From: Streptomyces plumbidurans
Lineage (GTDB): Bacteria; Actinomycetota; Actinomycetes; Streptomycetales; Streptomycetaceae
Length of the DNA stretch: 64,000 nucleotides
Assembly (NCBI RefSeq): GCF_019857225.1
Contig: NZ_JAFJSY010000035.1
Span: forward strand, 1 to 64,000
Reading direction: 5' to 3'
The position numbers and the translations under genes are program-made. Below the pieces are notes generated by a model, which did no database searches, was not told where the DNA came from, and saw nothing but the letters and a program-made list of their open reading frames with translations. Shown piece after piece: positions 33,424 through 41,039 of this stretch (the stretch's first letter is position 1; each line of letters starts with the position of its first letter).

Positions 33424-33777
33424 ATGACCGACAGCACCCACAGCTTCGCCGTACGCGTCGCGGACGCCGAACTCGAACCGGAACCCCTCGACCCCGGGCA
33501 GATCGTCTCCGGGACACCCGAGGTGACCGGCAAGGTCGTGTGGGAGTCGGCCGACGGCCGGCAGCTGCGCGGGATCTGGCAGATCACCCCGGGCGTCGTC
33601 ACCGACACCGAGGCCGACGAGCTGTTCGTGGTGGTCAGCGGGTCGGCGACGATCGAGGTCGAGGGCGGACCGACGCTGACGGTGGGCCCCGGGGACATGG
33701 CGGTGCTGCGCGAGGGCGATCGCACGACGTGGACCGTGCACGAGACCCTTCGGAAGGTGTACGCCATCAATCTGTGA
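33424..33777 (+). CDS. Small cupin-domain protein (DUF861-like)
   Basis: 117-residue single-domain cupin. WQITPGVVTDTEADELFVVVSGSATIEVEG and GPGDMAVLREGDRTTWTVHE correspond to cupin motifs 1 and 2. The first motif lacks the usual two His residues, so metal binding is doubtful. Such proteins resemble (S)-ureidoglycine aminohydrolase-like or sugar-binding cupins; no function can be assigned. The ATG at 33424 follows the weak SD-like stretch gttagggtcgcgcc. It is convergent with the LacI gene, and the ~260 bp upstream hold no recognised gene. Confidence 0.75.
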   Translation: MTDSTHSFAVRVADAELEPEPLDPGQIVSGTPEVTGKVVWESADGRQLRGIWQITPGVVTDTEADELFVVVSGSATIEVEGGPTLTVGPGDMAVLREGDRTTWTVHETLRKVYAINL

Positions 33778-33822
33778 ACGGGGTCGACCGTGCGGGGGAC
33801 CCGGCCGTCAACGGGAGCGTGC

Positions 33823-34827
33823 TCATCCCTCCGGCGGCGGTGCCGTCGTCCCGCGGATCTCCAACGTCGGTGCGGTCAAGTGCAGTTGCCCCGCTCCCCC
33901 GGGCCGTTCGAAGCGATCCAGCAGACAGCGGGCGGCGCGCCGGCCGACCTCGTGCCCGGCGTTGTCGACGGTGGTCAGCCAGACGTGCCGCAGTCGGGAG
34001 ATGCTCGTGTTGTCGTAGCCGACGACGGACACGTCCCGCGGGACACGCAGTCCCAGCTCCTCGGCGGCCGAGAGCGCGCCGACGGAGGCGATGTCGTTGA
34101 CGGCGAACAGGGCGGTGGGCCGCTCGGGGCGGCTGAGCAGCCGGACGGTGGTGCGGTAGCCGCCCTCCTCGGTCATGTCGCTCGGCTCGACCAGGGCCAG
34201 GTCGGCGCGGCCGTGCGCCGCCATCGTCGCCTCGAAGCTGCGTCTGCGCAGGTCGCCGACGGCGCCGTAGCCCGCGATGTGCGCGATGCGCCGGTGGCCG
34301 AGCCCGATGAGGTGCTCGGTGACGAGCCGGGCGCCGCGCTCGTCGTCGCACGCCACGACGTCCACGCCGGGCGGGACCGGCTCACGGGCGCCCGCAACGA
34401 CGACCGGGAGCCGTTCGGCGGCCGCGCCCAGGGCGGCCGGGTCGGGCAGGGTGCCGACGACGACCAGGCCGTCCACGCGCAGGTCCAGGAGCGGTTGGGC
34501 GGGGTCCTGGCCGGTGCGGCGGTTGAGCCGGGCGTCCGCGAGGAGCATCCGCAGGCCGCTGTCGTGCAGCAGCGGGTTGAGGCCGTCGAGCAGGTCGACG
34601 AACCAGGGGTTGCGCAGATCATTGAGGAGCACGCCGACGGTGCGCGTGCGCTGCTCGCTGAGGGCGCGCGCCGCTTCGTTGGGGCGGTAACCGAGTTCGC
34701 GCGCCGCCCGCAGCACGGCGTCCCGCTTCTCCGGCCGCACCTGGCCCGAGCCGCGCAGCACGAGCGAGACCAGCGACTTCGACACCCCGGCCCGTTCGGC
34801 CACGTCGCGGATCGTCGGCGATTTCAT
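33823..34827 (-). CDS. LacI-family transcriptional regulator
   Basis: 334-residue LacI/GalR repressor. The N-terminal HTH (TIRDVAERAGVSKSLVSLVLRGSGQV) and hinge helix (NEAARALSEQRTRTVGVLL) precede a periplasmic-binding-protein-like sensor domain (~60-330). It is divergent from a Gfo/Idh/MocA dehydrogenase gene. The 122-bp gap has two TGGACCG-type palindromes, one 5 bp upstream of its own start, which implies autoregulation. The effector is probably the sugar or cyclitol handled by the dehydrogenase. Confidence 0.88.
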   Translation of the reverse strand: MKSPTIRDVAERAGVSKSLVSLVLRGSGQVRPEKRDAVLRAARELGYRPNEAARALSEQRTRTVGVLLNDLRNPWFVDLLDGLNPLLHDSGLRMLLADARLNRRTGQDPAQPLLDLRVDGLVVVGTLPDPAALGAAAERLPVVVAGAREPVPPGVDVVACDDERGARLVTEHLIGLGHRRIAHIAGYGAVGDLRRRSFEATMAAHGRADLALVEPSDMTEEGGYRTTVRLLSRPERPTALFAVNDIASVGALSAAEELGLRVPRDVSVVGYDNTSISRLRHVWLTTVDNAGHEVGRRAARCLLDRFERPGGAGQLHLTAPTLEIRGTTAPPPEG

Positions 34828-34831
34828 GGCC

Positions 34832-34936
34832 TGGACCGTTCCATGAGCCGGCCGGGCTTGTCAAAGGGTCCGGGGAGGGTTGACAGCTGCGGAATCGGGC
34901 CTTCAGGGTGGCGTGGACAGGTTGTGGACCGGTCCA
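34832..34936. promoter_or_regulatory. Pair of LacI-type operators in the divergent promoter
   Basis: TGGACCGTTCCA at 34832-34843 (one mismatched base pair) and TGGACCGGTCCA at 34925-34936 (perfect 12-bp palindrome) have centres 93 bp apart. The first overlaps the lacI 5' leader and the second precedes the dehydrogenase RBS (agagggg at 34939-34945). Looping repression of both genes is plausible. Confidence 0.7.
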
Positions 34937-34949
34937 AAGAGGGGCTGTC

Positions 34950-36110
34950 ATGGTGGATTCGCTCGGTGTCGCCGTCGTCGGGTTCGGCTGGATGGGCCGG
35001 GTGCACACCCAGGCGTACGCCCGCCTCCTGCACCACTACCCGCGACTGGGGCTGCGCCCGCAGCTGGTGACCGTCGCCGAGGAGGTGCCGGGCCGGGCCG
35101 AGGAGGCCGCCGCGCAGTTCGGCTTCGCCTCCACCACTCGCGACTGGCGCGAGGTCGCGAAGGACCCGCGCGTGCAGGCGGTGTCCATCACGGCCCCGAA
35201 CTTCCTGCACCGTGAGATCGGCGTCGCGATGGCCGAGGCGGGCAAGCACATCTGGATCGAGAAGCCGGTCGGGCTGAGCACGGCGGACGCGCGGGCGGTG
35301 GCCGACGCGGTCGCCGGGGCGGGCGTCCAGGGCGCCGTCGGCTTCAACTACCGCAACGCGCCCGCCGTCGAGACGGCCCGCGACCTCATCTCCTCGGGCG
35401 CGATCGGCCGGGTCACCCACATCCGCATCCGCCTGTTCAGCGACTACGCCGCCCACCCCGAGGGCGCCCTGACCTGGCGCTACGAGAAGCAGCGCGGCGG
35501 CAGCGGCGTACTGGGCGACCTCGCCTCGCACGGCGCGGACCTCGCCCGCTTCCTGCTCGGCGACATCGAGTCCCTGACGGCCGACACGGCCGTGTTCATC
35601 CCCGAGCGGGCCCGCCCCACCGGCGCCACGGCGGGCCACACCCGCGCCACCGGCGGCGAGCTGGGCCCGGTCGAGAACGAGGACTACGTGAACTGCCTGC
35701 TGCGCTTCGCCTCCGGCGCCCGCGGCGTCCTGGAGGCCTGCCGGGTCTCGGTCGGCGAGCAGAACAACTACGGCTTCGAGGTGCACGGCACCGAGGGCGC
35801 CGTCTTCTGGGACTTCCGCCGGATGAACGAACTCGGAGTCAGCCGCGGCACGGGCTACCAGGACCAGCCGGTCAGCACGGTGTACGTCGGCCCGGGCGCG
35901 GGCGAGTTCGGCGCGTTCCAGCCGGGCGCGGCGAACGCCATGGGCTACGACGACCTGAAGGTGATCGAGGCCGAGCGCTTCGTACGCTCGATCGCGGAGA
36001 GCACACCGTACGGCGCCACCCTGCGGGACGCCGTGCACAGTGCCGCCGCGGTGGAGGCGATGGTGCGATCGGCCGAGAGCGGCGCCTGGGTCAACGTCCC
36101 GGGGGCGTGA
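34950..36110 (+). CDS. Gfo/Idh/MocA-family oxidoreductase
   Basis: 386-residue NAD(P)-dependent sugar/cyclitol dehydrogenase. The Rossmann motif GFGWMGRVHTQAY is near residue 11, catalytic Lys in EKPVGLS, and the Asp/His pair in GDLASHGADLARFLLG. The ATG at 34950 is set by agagggg upstream. It is divergent from and probably regulated by the LacI protein. Its last 39 codons and stop are the first unit of a 139-bp tandem repeat continuing into the intergenic space. The substrate is unknown; inositols or their oxidised derivatives are the best guess from neighbouring genes. Confidence 0.82.
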   Translation: MVDSLGVAVVGFGWMGRVHTQAYARLLHHYPRLGLRPQLVTVAEEVPGRAEEAAAQFGFASTTRDWREVAKDPRVQAVSITAPNFLHREIGVAMAEAGKHIWIEKPVGLSTADARAVADAVAGAGVQGAVGFNYRNAPAVETARDLISSGAIGRVTHIRIRLFSDYAAHPEGALTWRYEKQRGGSGVLGDLASHGADLARFLLGDIESLTADTAVFIPERARPTGATAGHTRATGGELGPVENEDYVNCLLRFASGARGVLEACRVSVGEQNNYGFEVHGTEGAVFWDFRRMNELGVSRGTGYQDQPVSTVYVGPGAGEFGAFQPGAANAMGYDDLKVIEAERFVRSIAESTPYGATLRDAVHSAAAVEAMVRSAESGAWVNVPGA

Positions 36111-36390
36111 CGCACTTGGCTGCCAGCAGCCGGCGGAGAGCACACCGTACGGCACCATCCTGCGGGATGCCGTGCGCAGTGCCGCCGCGGTGGAGGCGAT
36201 GGTGCGGTCGGCCGCAAGCGGCGCCTGGGTCAACTTCCTGGGGGCGTAACGCACTTGGCTGCCAGCAGCCAGCGGAGAGCACACCGTACGGCGCCACCCT
36301 GTGGGACGCCGCGCCAAGTGCCGCCATAGTGCGAGCGGCGCCTGGGTCAACGTCCCGGGGGCGTGACGCACTTGGCGGCCAGCAGTCGGA
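35994..36390. repeat. 139-bp tandem repeat made of the 3' ends of two convergent genes
   Basis: Copies start at gcggagagcaca: 35994, 36133 and 36272 (period 139; the third has a net 22-bp deletion), with a partial fourth start near 36367. Copy 1 is the C-terminal coding end and TGA of the Gfo/Idh gene; copy 2 has TAA and copy 3 TGA at the matching place. Read on the minus strand, each junction carries the final codons of the convergent hydrolase gene, so the unit contains both gene tails. Confidence 0.9.
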
Positions 36391-36967
36391 CGCCGGCGAC
36401 GAGGGCATCGACGACCGGACGCGGCGGGTTGTCCGGGACCTCCGGATCCCAACCGGGCCTGCGGGTACGGGCCGACAACGGGAGCTCGACCTGAACGCCG
36501 CCGCGGCGGGGCAGGTTCACCGGGTTCCTGGCGTGCACGCCGCGCAGGGAGGCCGGGATCGCGGCGAGGTCGGTGACCGGGTCGAACTCGGGCCGCAGGG
36601 CGCTCAGGCCGGAGGCGAGCAGATGTGCCGCCGGGCGGTTGGCGCCGCCGAGGAAGATGGACCGCGGCGTCGCCCGTCGCCTGTGGCCGTGCAGCGAGAC
36701 CGCGACCGTGACATGGGACAGGAACATCCGCAGCAGGTCGCAGTGATCGACCGCCATGCGCGCGGAGGGGATGTGCACCGGCTCCGGCACTCCCGGCTGG
36801 GTGAAGACCAGACTGGTGGCGCCGCAGCGCTCGGCCACGGACCGGGCCAGCTCGGCCGTGCCGCCCTCGTTGCTGCCGTGCAGCGCGAGCAGGCCCACCT
36901 CGCCGCCCGTGGTGAGCGTGGCGAGCAGCCGGACGCCCTCGATCTCCACGAGTTCCGTCCTCGTCAT
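36347..36967 (-). CDS. Poly-gamma-glutamate hydrolase-like amidohydrolase (phage PGA-hydrolase fold)
   Basis: 206-residue zinc hydrolase resembling the poly-gamma-glutamate hydrolase/N-formylglutamate amidohydrolase-like group. LLALHGSNEGGTAELA (residues ~28-43) gives the first His/Glu ligands and VAVSLHGHRRR (near 100) the second His region. No signal peptide. The ATG at 36967 has gaggagagggttc upstream, and this RBS itself lies in an 18-bp tandem duplication. The final 13 codons (ending KCVTPPGR) belong to the 139-bp repeat. The physiological substrate is unknown, and it may release gamma-linked glutamate or act on cell-wall-like peptides. Confidence 0.65.
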   Translation of the reverse strand: MTRTELVEIEGVRLLATLTTGGEVGLLALHGSNEGGTAELARSVAERCGATSLVFTQPGVPEPVHIPSARMAVDHCDLLRMFLSHVTVAVSLHGHRRRATPRSIFLGGANRPAAHLLASGLSALRPEFDPVTDLAAIPASLRGVHARNPVNLPRRGGVQVELPLSARTRRPGWDPEVPDNPPRPVVDALVAGVRLLAAKCVTPPGR

Positions 36968-36971
36968 GAAC

Positions 36972-37886
36972 CCTCTCCTCAACCCGTGGCCTCTCCTCAA
37001 CCCCTGGCCCCCGGCTCAGCCCGCGGCCCCGACTCAACCCGCGGCCCGCGGCTCAACCCACAACTCTGGACTCACCCCGCGGCCCGCCGCTCATCCCGCG
37101 CCCATCTCCTCAGCACGCGTCCTCTCTTCAACCCACGCCCCCGGCTCAGCCCGCGACCCGCCGCTCACCCGCAACCCTGGGCTCACCCTGCGGCCCGCCG
37201 CTCACCCGCAACCCTGGGCTCACCCCGCGGCCCGCCGCTCATCCCGCGCCCATCTCCTCAGCACGCGTCCTCTCTTCAACCCACGCCCCCGGCTCAGCCC
37301 GCGACCCGCCGCTCACCCGCAACCCTGGGCTCACCCTGCGGCCCGCCGCTCACCCGCAACCCTGGGCTCACCCCGCGGCCCGCCGCTCATCCCGCGCCCA
37401 TCTCCTCAGCACGCGTCCTCTCTTCAACCCACGCCCCCGGCTCAGCCCGCGACCCGCCGCTCACCCGCAACCCTGGGCTCACCCCGCGGCCCCGGCTCGA
37501 CCCGCGGCCCGCCGCTCAATCCGCGCACAACTCCTCAGCCGACGTCCACTCCTCGGCCCGCATCCTCTCCTCAGCCACGACCCGGCTCAGCCCGCGACCC
37601 GCCGCTCAGCCCGTGCCCCCAGCTCAAACCGCGCCCATCTCCTCAACCCGCGTCCACTCCTCAACCCACAACCCCCGACTCACCCAGCGACCCGCCGCTC
37701 AACCCGCAACCCTGGGCTATCCCCGCGGCCCGCCGCTCAACCCGCGCCCACCTCCTCAACCCGCATCCCCTCCTCAACCACAACCCTCGGCTCACCCCGC
37801 AACCCCCGACTCACCCCGCACCCCCCAGCTCACCCCGCAACCCCCAGCTCACCCCGCAACCCCCAGCTCACCCCCCAACCTGCGGC
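36972..37886. repeat. Higher-order tandem array (19-bp monomers, 148-bp units) downstream of LacI
   Basis: Monomers of 17-19 bp mostly start CTCA on the plus strand. Eight consecutive monomers (19+19+17+19+18+19+18+19) make a 148-bp unit that begins at 37090, 37238 and 37386 (third copy partial). Near the LacI end, agctcaccccgcaaccccc repeats about five times from ~37810 to 37886, and the first copy covers the LacI stop codon. At the other end cctctcctcaaccc units of 18 bp (36972, 36990) include the RBS of the hydrolase gene. There is no believable coding in the 900 bp. Confidence 0.9.
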
Positions 37887-38899
37887 GGCATGTTGTAAGG
37901 CGTCACCACCTGGATCGCCGAGGGAAGCGTAGGTCCCGCGGGTGGCAGGGCGCCGTGTGCGCGCATGACGGTGTGGCAGGCCTCGCGCATGTCCTGGCGT
38001 AGGTCGTGGTGGAGGACGGCGGAGATGCGGTCCGTGTGCAGCAGGCGGGTGTTGTCGTGGTCGAGGTCGTGCGCGACGAACACGGCGCACTCGCGGCCGA
38101 GGTCCTCGAAGGCGCGCAGGGTGGCGATGTTGCCGCCGCCGATGGAGTAGACGGCGCGGATGTCCGGGTCGCGTTCGAGGGCGGCGCGGACCAGGTCGTA
38201 CTGGGTGGCGTCCAGGCCCTGTCCCTCGGCGATCTCGACCAGCGTGCGCTGCGGGTGGCGGGTGCGCATGACACTGCGGAAGCCCATCTCGCGCTCCTCC
38301 TCGTTGCGGAAGAAGCCGCTGCTGAGACTGGTGAGCACATTGCCGGGGCGCTCGCCCAGCCACTGGCCCATGAGGTAGGCGGCGGTCGCGCCGGCCGCGC
38401 GGTTGTCGATGCCGACGTAGGCGAGGCGTGCGGTGGCGGGCAGGTCCGTGAACAGGGTGACGACGGGGATGCCCGCCTCGGCGAGCCGGCCCACGGCGGC
38501 CGTGATCTCGGGGACGTCCGGCGCCTTGAGGATCACGCCCTGCGAGCCGCGCCGGGCGATCCGGTCCAGGGCGGCGGTCAGCTCCGCCACCGGGCCCGTC
38601 TCACGGAAGTGGAAGCGCGAGCGCACCACGGCTGGGTGCAGCCCGGGCAGCTCCGCCTCCAGGGCGGCGCGTACGGCGGTGGAGAACCGCTCCGGCGCCT
38701 GCATCACGATGTCGATCATGAAGGTGCGGCCGACGAGCCGGACCTGGGTGCGCTGCCGGTCGAGGTCGGCGATGGCCTGCTGGACCTCCCGCGCGGTGCT
38801 CTCGCGCACTCCGCCCCTGCCGTTGAGGACCCGGTCCACGGTCGCCTCGCTCAGGCCCGCCTGACGTGCGATCTCCCGGATCGGGAAGGGGTGGCCCAT
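37868..38899 (-). CDS. LacI-family transcriptional regulator with sugar-binding sensor domain
   Basis: 343-residue LacI-type regulator. The HTH (PIREIARQAGLSEATVDRVLNGRGGV) is at residues ~6-31, followed by a periplasmic-binding-protein-like domain resembling ribose/inositol ABC binding proteins (DDVRAVYSIGGGN-like region, PYNMP end). The ATG at 38899 follows aaggagcgacgg. It is divergent from the PhyH-SDR-Idh operon, and a perfect 12-bp palindrome TTGTCATGACAA lies between them. Its stop codon is the first unit of a tandem array. The effector is probably the cyclitol or sugar degraded by the divergent operon. Confidence 0.87.
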   Translation of the reverse strand: MGHPFPIREIARQAGLSEATVDRVLNGRGGVRESTAREVQQAIADLDRQRTQVRLVGRTFMIDIVMQAPERFSTAVRAALEAELPGLHPAVVRSRFHFRETGPVAELTAALDRIARRGSQGVILKAPDVPEITAAVGRLAEAGIPVVTLFTDLPATARLAYVGIDNRAAGATAAYLMGQWLGERPGNVLTSLSSGFFRNEEEREMGFRSVMRTRHPQRTLVEIAEGQGLDATQYDLVRAALERDPDIRAVYSIGGGNIATLRAFEDLGRECAVFVAHDLDHDNTRLLHTDRISAVLHHDLRQDMREACHTVMRAHGALPPAGPTLPSAIQVVTPYNMPPQVGG

Positions 38900-38963
38900 C
38901 CGTCGCTCCTTGCCTCGGCTCTTGAGGGGTTTTTGATGGCACCGTGCTGGTTGTTCGACAGGT

Positions 38964-38975
38964 TTGTCATGACAA
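38964..38975. promoter_or_regulatory. LacI-type operator, perfect palindrome
   Basis: TTGTCATGACAA is a perfect 12-bp palindrome in the 141-bp divergent gap between the lacI and PhyH genes. It is the best candidate site for this LacI protein. No second identical copy was found in the window. Confidence 0.6.
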
Positions 38976-39040
38976 GAATGGCAGGGCGCGTCAGGACTGT
39001 CACCGAGCAGTGCGCGGCACCTCCGACCGAAGGAACGACG

Positions 39041-40204
39041 ATGTCCCCCACCTCCGTGGAACTCCGTGCCTGGCTGTCCGAGCAGGACTGCGACCTGGCC
39101 GAGCTGCGCCGGCTGGTCGAGCGCACCACCGATGTCGCCGACTACGCGCATGCCTCCGCGGTGGAGCAGGGCGTCCTGATCTACGACAGCGAGCGGCTGC
39201 GCGCGGCCGAGCCGCGCCCCGTGCGGGCCGAGCTGGTCCGGGCGCTCACGCAGGGGCCGGGCATCGTGGTGTTCCGGGGCGCGTTCCCCGAGCCGTCCGT
39301 TGTCGACCGGCTCAGCGCGGTGTTCGACGCGCTGATCGCCGAGCAGCGCGCCTCGGGCGCGGCCGCCGGGGACCACTTCGCCAAGCCGGGCGCCAACGAC
39401 CGGGTGTGGAACGCGCTGGAGAAGGCGGCCCTCCACGACCCCGAGGCGTTCGCCGACTACTACGCCAACGACATCCTGGCGCTGGTCTCGGCGGCCTGGC
39501 TCGGTCCCGGCTACCAGGTCACCTCACAGGTCAACGTGGTCAATCCGGGCGGCGCGGCGCAGACCGTGCACCGGGACTACCACCTGGGATTCCTGTCGAA
39601 CGAGGCGGCGGCCGCCTACCCGGCCCACGTGCACGCCCTCTCCCCCGTGCTCACCCTCCAGGGCGCGGTCGCGCACTGCGACATGCCGGTGGAGTCCGGG
39701 CCGACGCTGTATCTGCCGTACTCGCAGCAGTACGAGCCCGGCTATCTGGCCTGGCGGCTGCCCGAGTTCCAGGCGTACTTCGACGAGCACCACGTCCAGC
39801 TCCCGCTCGCCAAGGGCGACGCGGCCTTCTTCAACCCGGCGGTGTTCCACGCGGCCGGCACCAACCGCTCCGCGGACATCCGGCGCACGGCCAATCTGCT
39901 GCAGGTGTCCTCGGCGTTCGGGCGGGCCATGGAGACGGTGGACCGCGAGGCCGTGGCGGGCGCGGTCTTCCCCGTGCTGCTCGCGCGCAGGGCCGAGGGC
40001 GCGGGCGAGGACTGGCTGGAGAACGTGATCGCCGCGAGCGCCGAGGGCTACCCCTTCCCGACCAACCTCGACAGCGATCCGCCGGCCGACGGCCTCGCCC
40101 CGCCCTCGCAGGCGGACGTCGTACGGCGCGCACTGCGCGAGACATGGACTCCCGAGGCGCTACGGCGCGAGCTGCGGGCCGGCGCCGGTCGCCGGGAAAG
40201 CTGA
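39041..40204 (+). CDS. Phytanoyl-CoA dioxygenase (PhyH) family Fe(II)/2-oxoglutarate oxygenase
   Basis: 387-residue PhyH-family oxygenase. The facial triad is visible as His-x-Asp in VHRDYHLGF (residues ~179-187) and the distal His in FHAAGTNRS (~270); the Arg in the latter may bind 2-oxoglutarate. It would hydroxylate or oxidatively cleave a small molecule with O2 and 2-oxoglutarate. The ATG at 39041 follows aaggaacgacg. It is first in an operon with an SDR gene (14-bp gap) and a Gfo/Idh dehydrogenase gene (44-bp gap), divergent from a LacI gene. That setting suggests hydroxylation or demethylation of a sugar or cyclitol before oxidation. Confidence 0.8.
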   Translation: MSPTSVELRAWLSEQDCDLAELRRLVERTTDVADYAHASAVEQGVLIYDSERLRAAEPRPVRAELVRALTQGPGIVVFRGAFPEPSVVDRLSAVFDALIAEQRASGAAAGDHFAKPGANDRVWNALEKAALHDPEAFADYYANDILALVSAAWLGPGYQVTSQVNVVNPGGAAQTVHRDYHLGFLSNEAAAAYPAHVHALSPVLTLQGAVAHCDMPVESGPTLYLPYSQQYEPGYLAWRLPEFQAYFDEHHVQLPLAKGDAAFFNPAVFHAAGTNRSADIRRTANLLQVSSAFGRAMETVDREAVAGAVFPVLLARRAEGAGEDWLENVIAASAEGYPFPTNLDSDPPADGLAPPSQADVVRRALRETWTPEALRRELRAGAGRRES

Positions 40205-40218
40205 GAGGACAGGGACGC

Positions 40219-40995
40219 ATGGGACTTCTGGACGACAAGGTCGTGCTCGTCAACGGCGGCAGTCAGGGCGTGGGCGCCGCCGTGGCGCGGGCGGCGGTCC
40301 GCGAGGGCGCGGTCGTGGCGCTGACCGGGCGCCGCCCGGCACCGGGCGAGGCGCTGGTCTCCGAGCTGACGGCCGAGGGCGGCAAGGCGATGTTCATCCG
40401 CGCCGACCTCGCGGACGCCGGGCAGGCGGGCACCGCCGTGGGCGACGTGGTCGCGGCGTACGGACGGATCGACTGCCTGGTCAACTCCGCGGGCCTGACG
40501 TCCAGGGGCACGCTCCTGGACACCACGCCCGAGCTGTTCGACCAGCACGTCGCGATCAACCTCAAGGCGCCGTTCTTCGCGATGCAGGCCGCCGTCGCCG
40601 ACATGGTCTCCCGCAAGGCGCCCGGCACGATCGTCAACATCATCACGTCGTCGGCGCACGGCGGGCAGCCGTTCCTGGCGCCGTACGTCGCCGCGAAGGC
40701 GGGTCTGATCGGCCTGACCCGCAACGCGGCGCACGCGCACCGCTGGGACCGCATCCGGATCAACGGGCTCAACATCGGCTGGACCGAGACCGAGGGCGAG
40801 GACGCGACCCAGAAGAAGTTCCACGGCGCCGACGACGAGTGGCGGGAGCAGGCCGCGGCGAAGCTGCCGATGGGCAAGCTCGGCCAGCCGGACGAGATCG
40901 CCGACTTCGTGGTCCTCCTGCTGTCCGACCGCTCCGGCGTGGTCACCGGATCGGTGATCGACTGGGACCAGAACGTGCTCGGCGGCCTCGACTGA
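40219..40995 (+). CDS. SDR family oxidoreductase
   Basis: 258-residue short-chain dehydrogenase. The cofactor loop NGGSQGVGAAVARA is at ~13-26, NSAGL follows strand 4, the catalytic Ser is in NIITSSAHGG, and Tyr-Lys in YVAAKAGLIGL. The loop after strand 2 (TGRRPAP) favours NADP(H). The C-terminal SVIDWDQNVLGG is common in sugar-acting SDRs. The ATG at 40219 has gaggacaggg ahead. It is the second gene of the PhyH operon, presumably oxidising the hydroxylated product. Confidence 0.85.
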   Translation: MGLLDDKVVLVNGGSQGVGAAVARAAVREGAVVALTGRRPAPGEALVSELTAEGGKAMFIRADLADAGQAGTAVGDVVAAYGRIDCLVNSAGLTSRGTLLDTTPELFDQHVAINLKAPFFAMQAAVADMVSRKAPGTIVNIITSSAHGGQPFLAPYVAAKAGLIGLTRNAAHAHRWDRIRINGLNIGWTETEGEDATQKKFHGADDEWREQAAAKLPMGKLGQPDEIADFVVLLLSDRSGVVTGSVIDWDQNVLGGLD

Positions 40996-41039
40996 GAACC
41001 GGTCACGACAACCGCACCCTCTCTAGGAGCAACACCCTC

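Noticed and set aside
33214-33741. Complete minus-strand protein gene opposite the cupin gene
   Set aside because: Most of the frame is antisense to the well-supported cupin gene; only the last ~26 codons look protein-like.
36347-36967. Prophage remnant, because poly-gamma-glutamate hydrolases occur in phages
   Set aside because: A single such gene with normal GC and codon use and no other phage gene nearby is not enough.
37090-37500. CRISPR-like array
   Set aside because: The repeats are directly adjacent with no unique spacers, and no cas genes are in the window.
36107-38002. Long proline-rich plus-strand frames between the Gfo/Idh gene and the LacI gene
   Set aside because: They run through the 139-bp and 148-bp arrays and antisense to the hydrolase gene. 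No RBS, no domain, and open in more than one phase.
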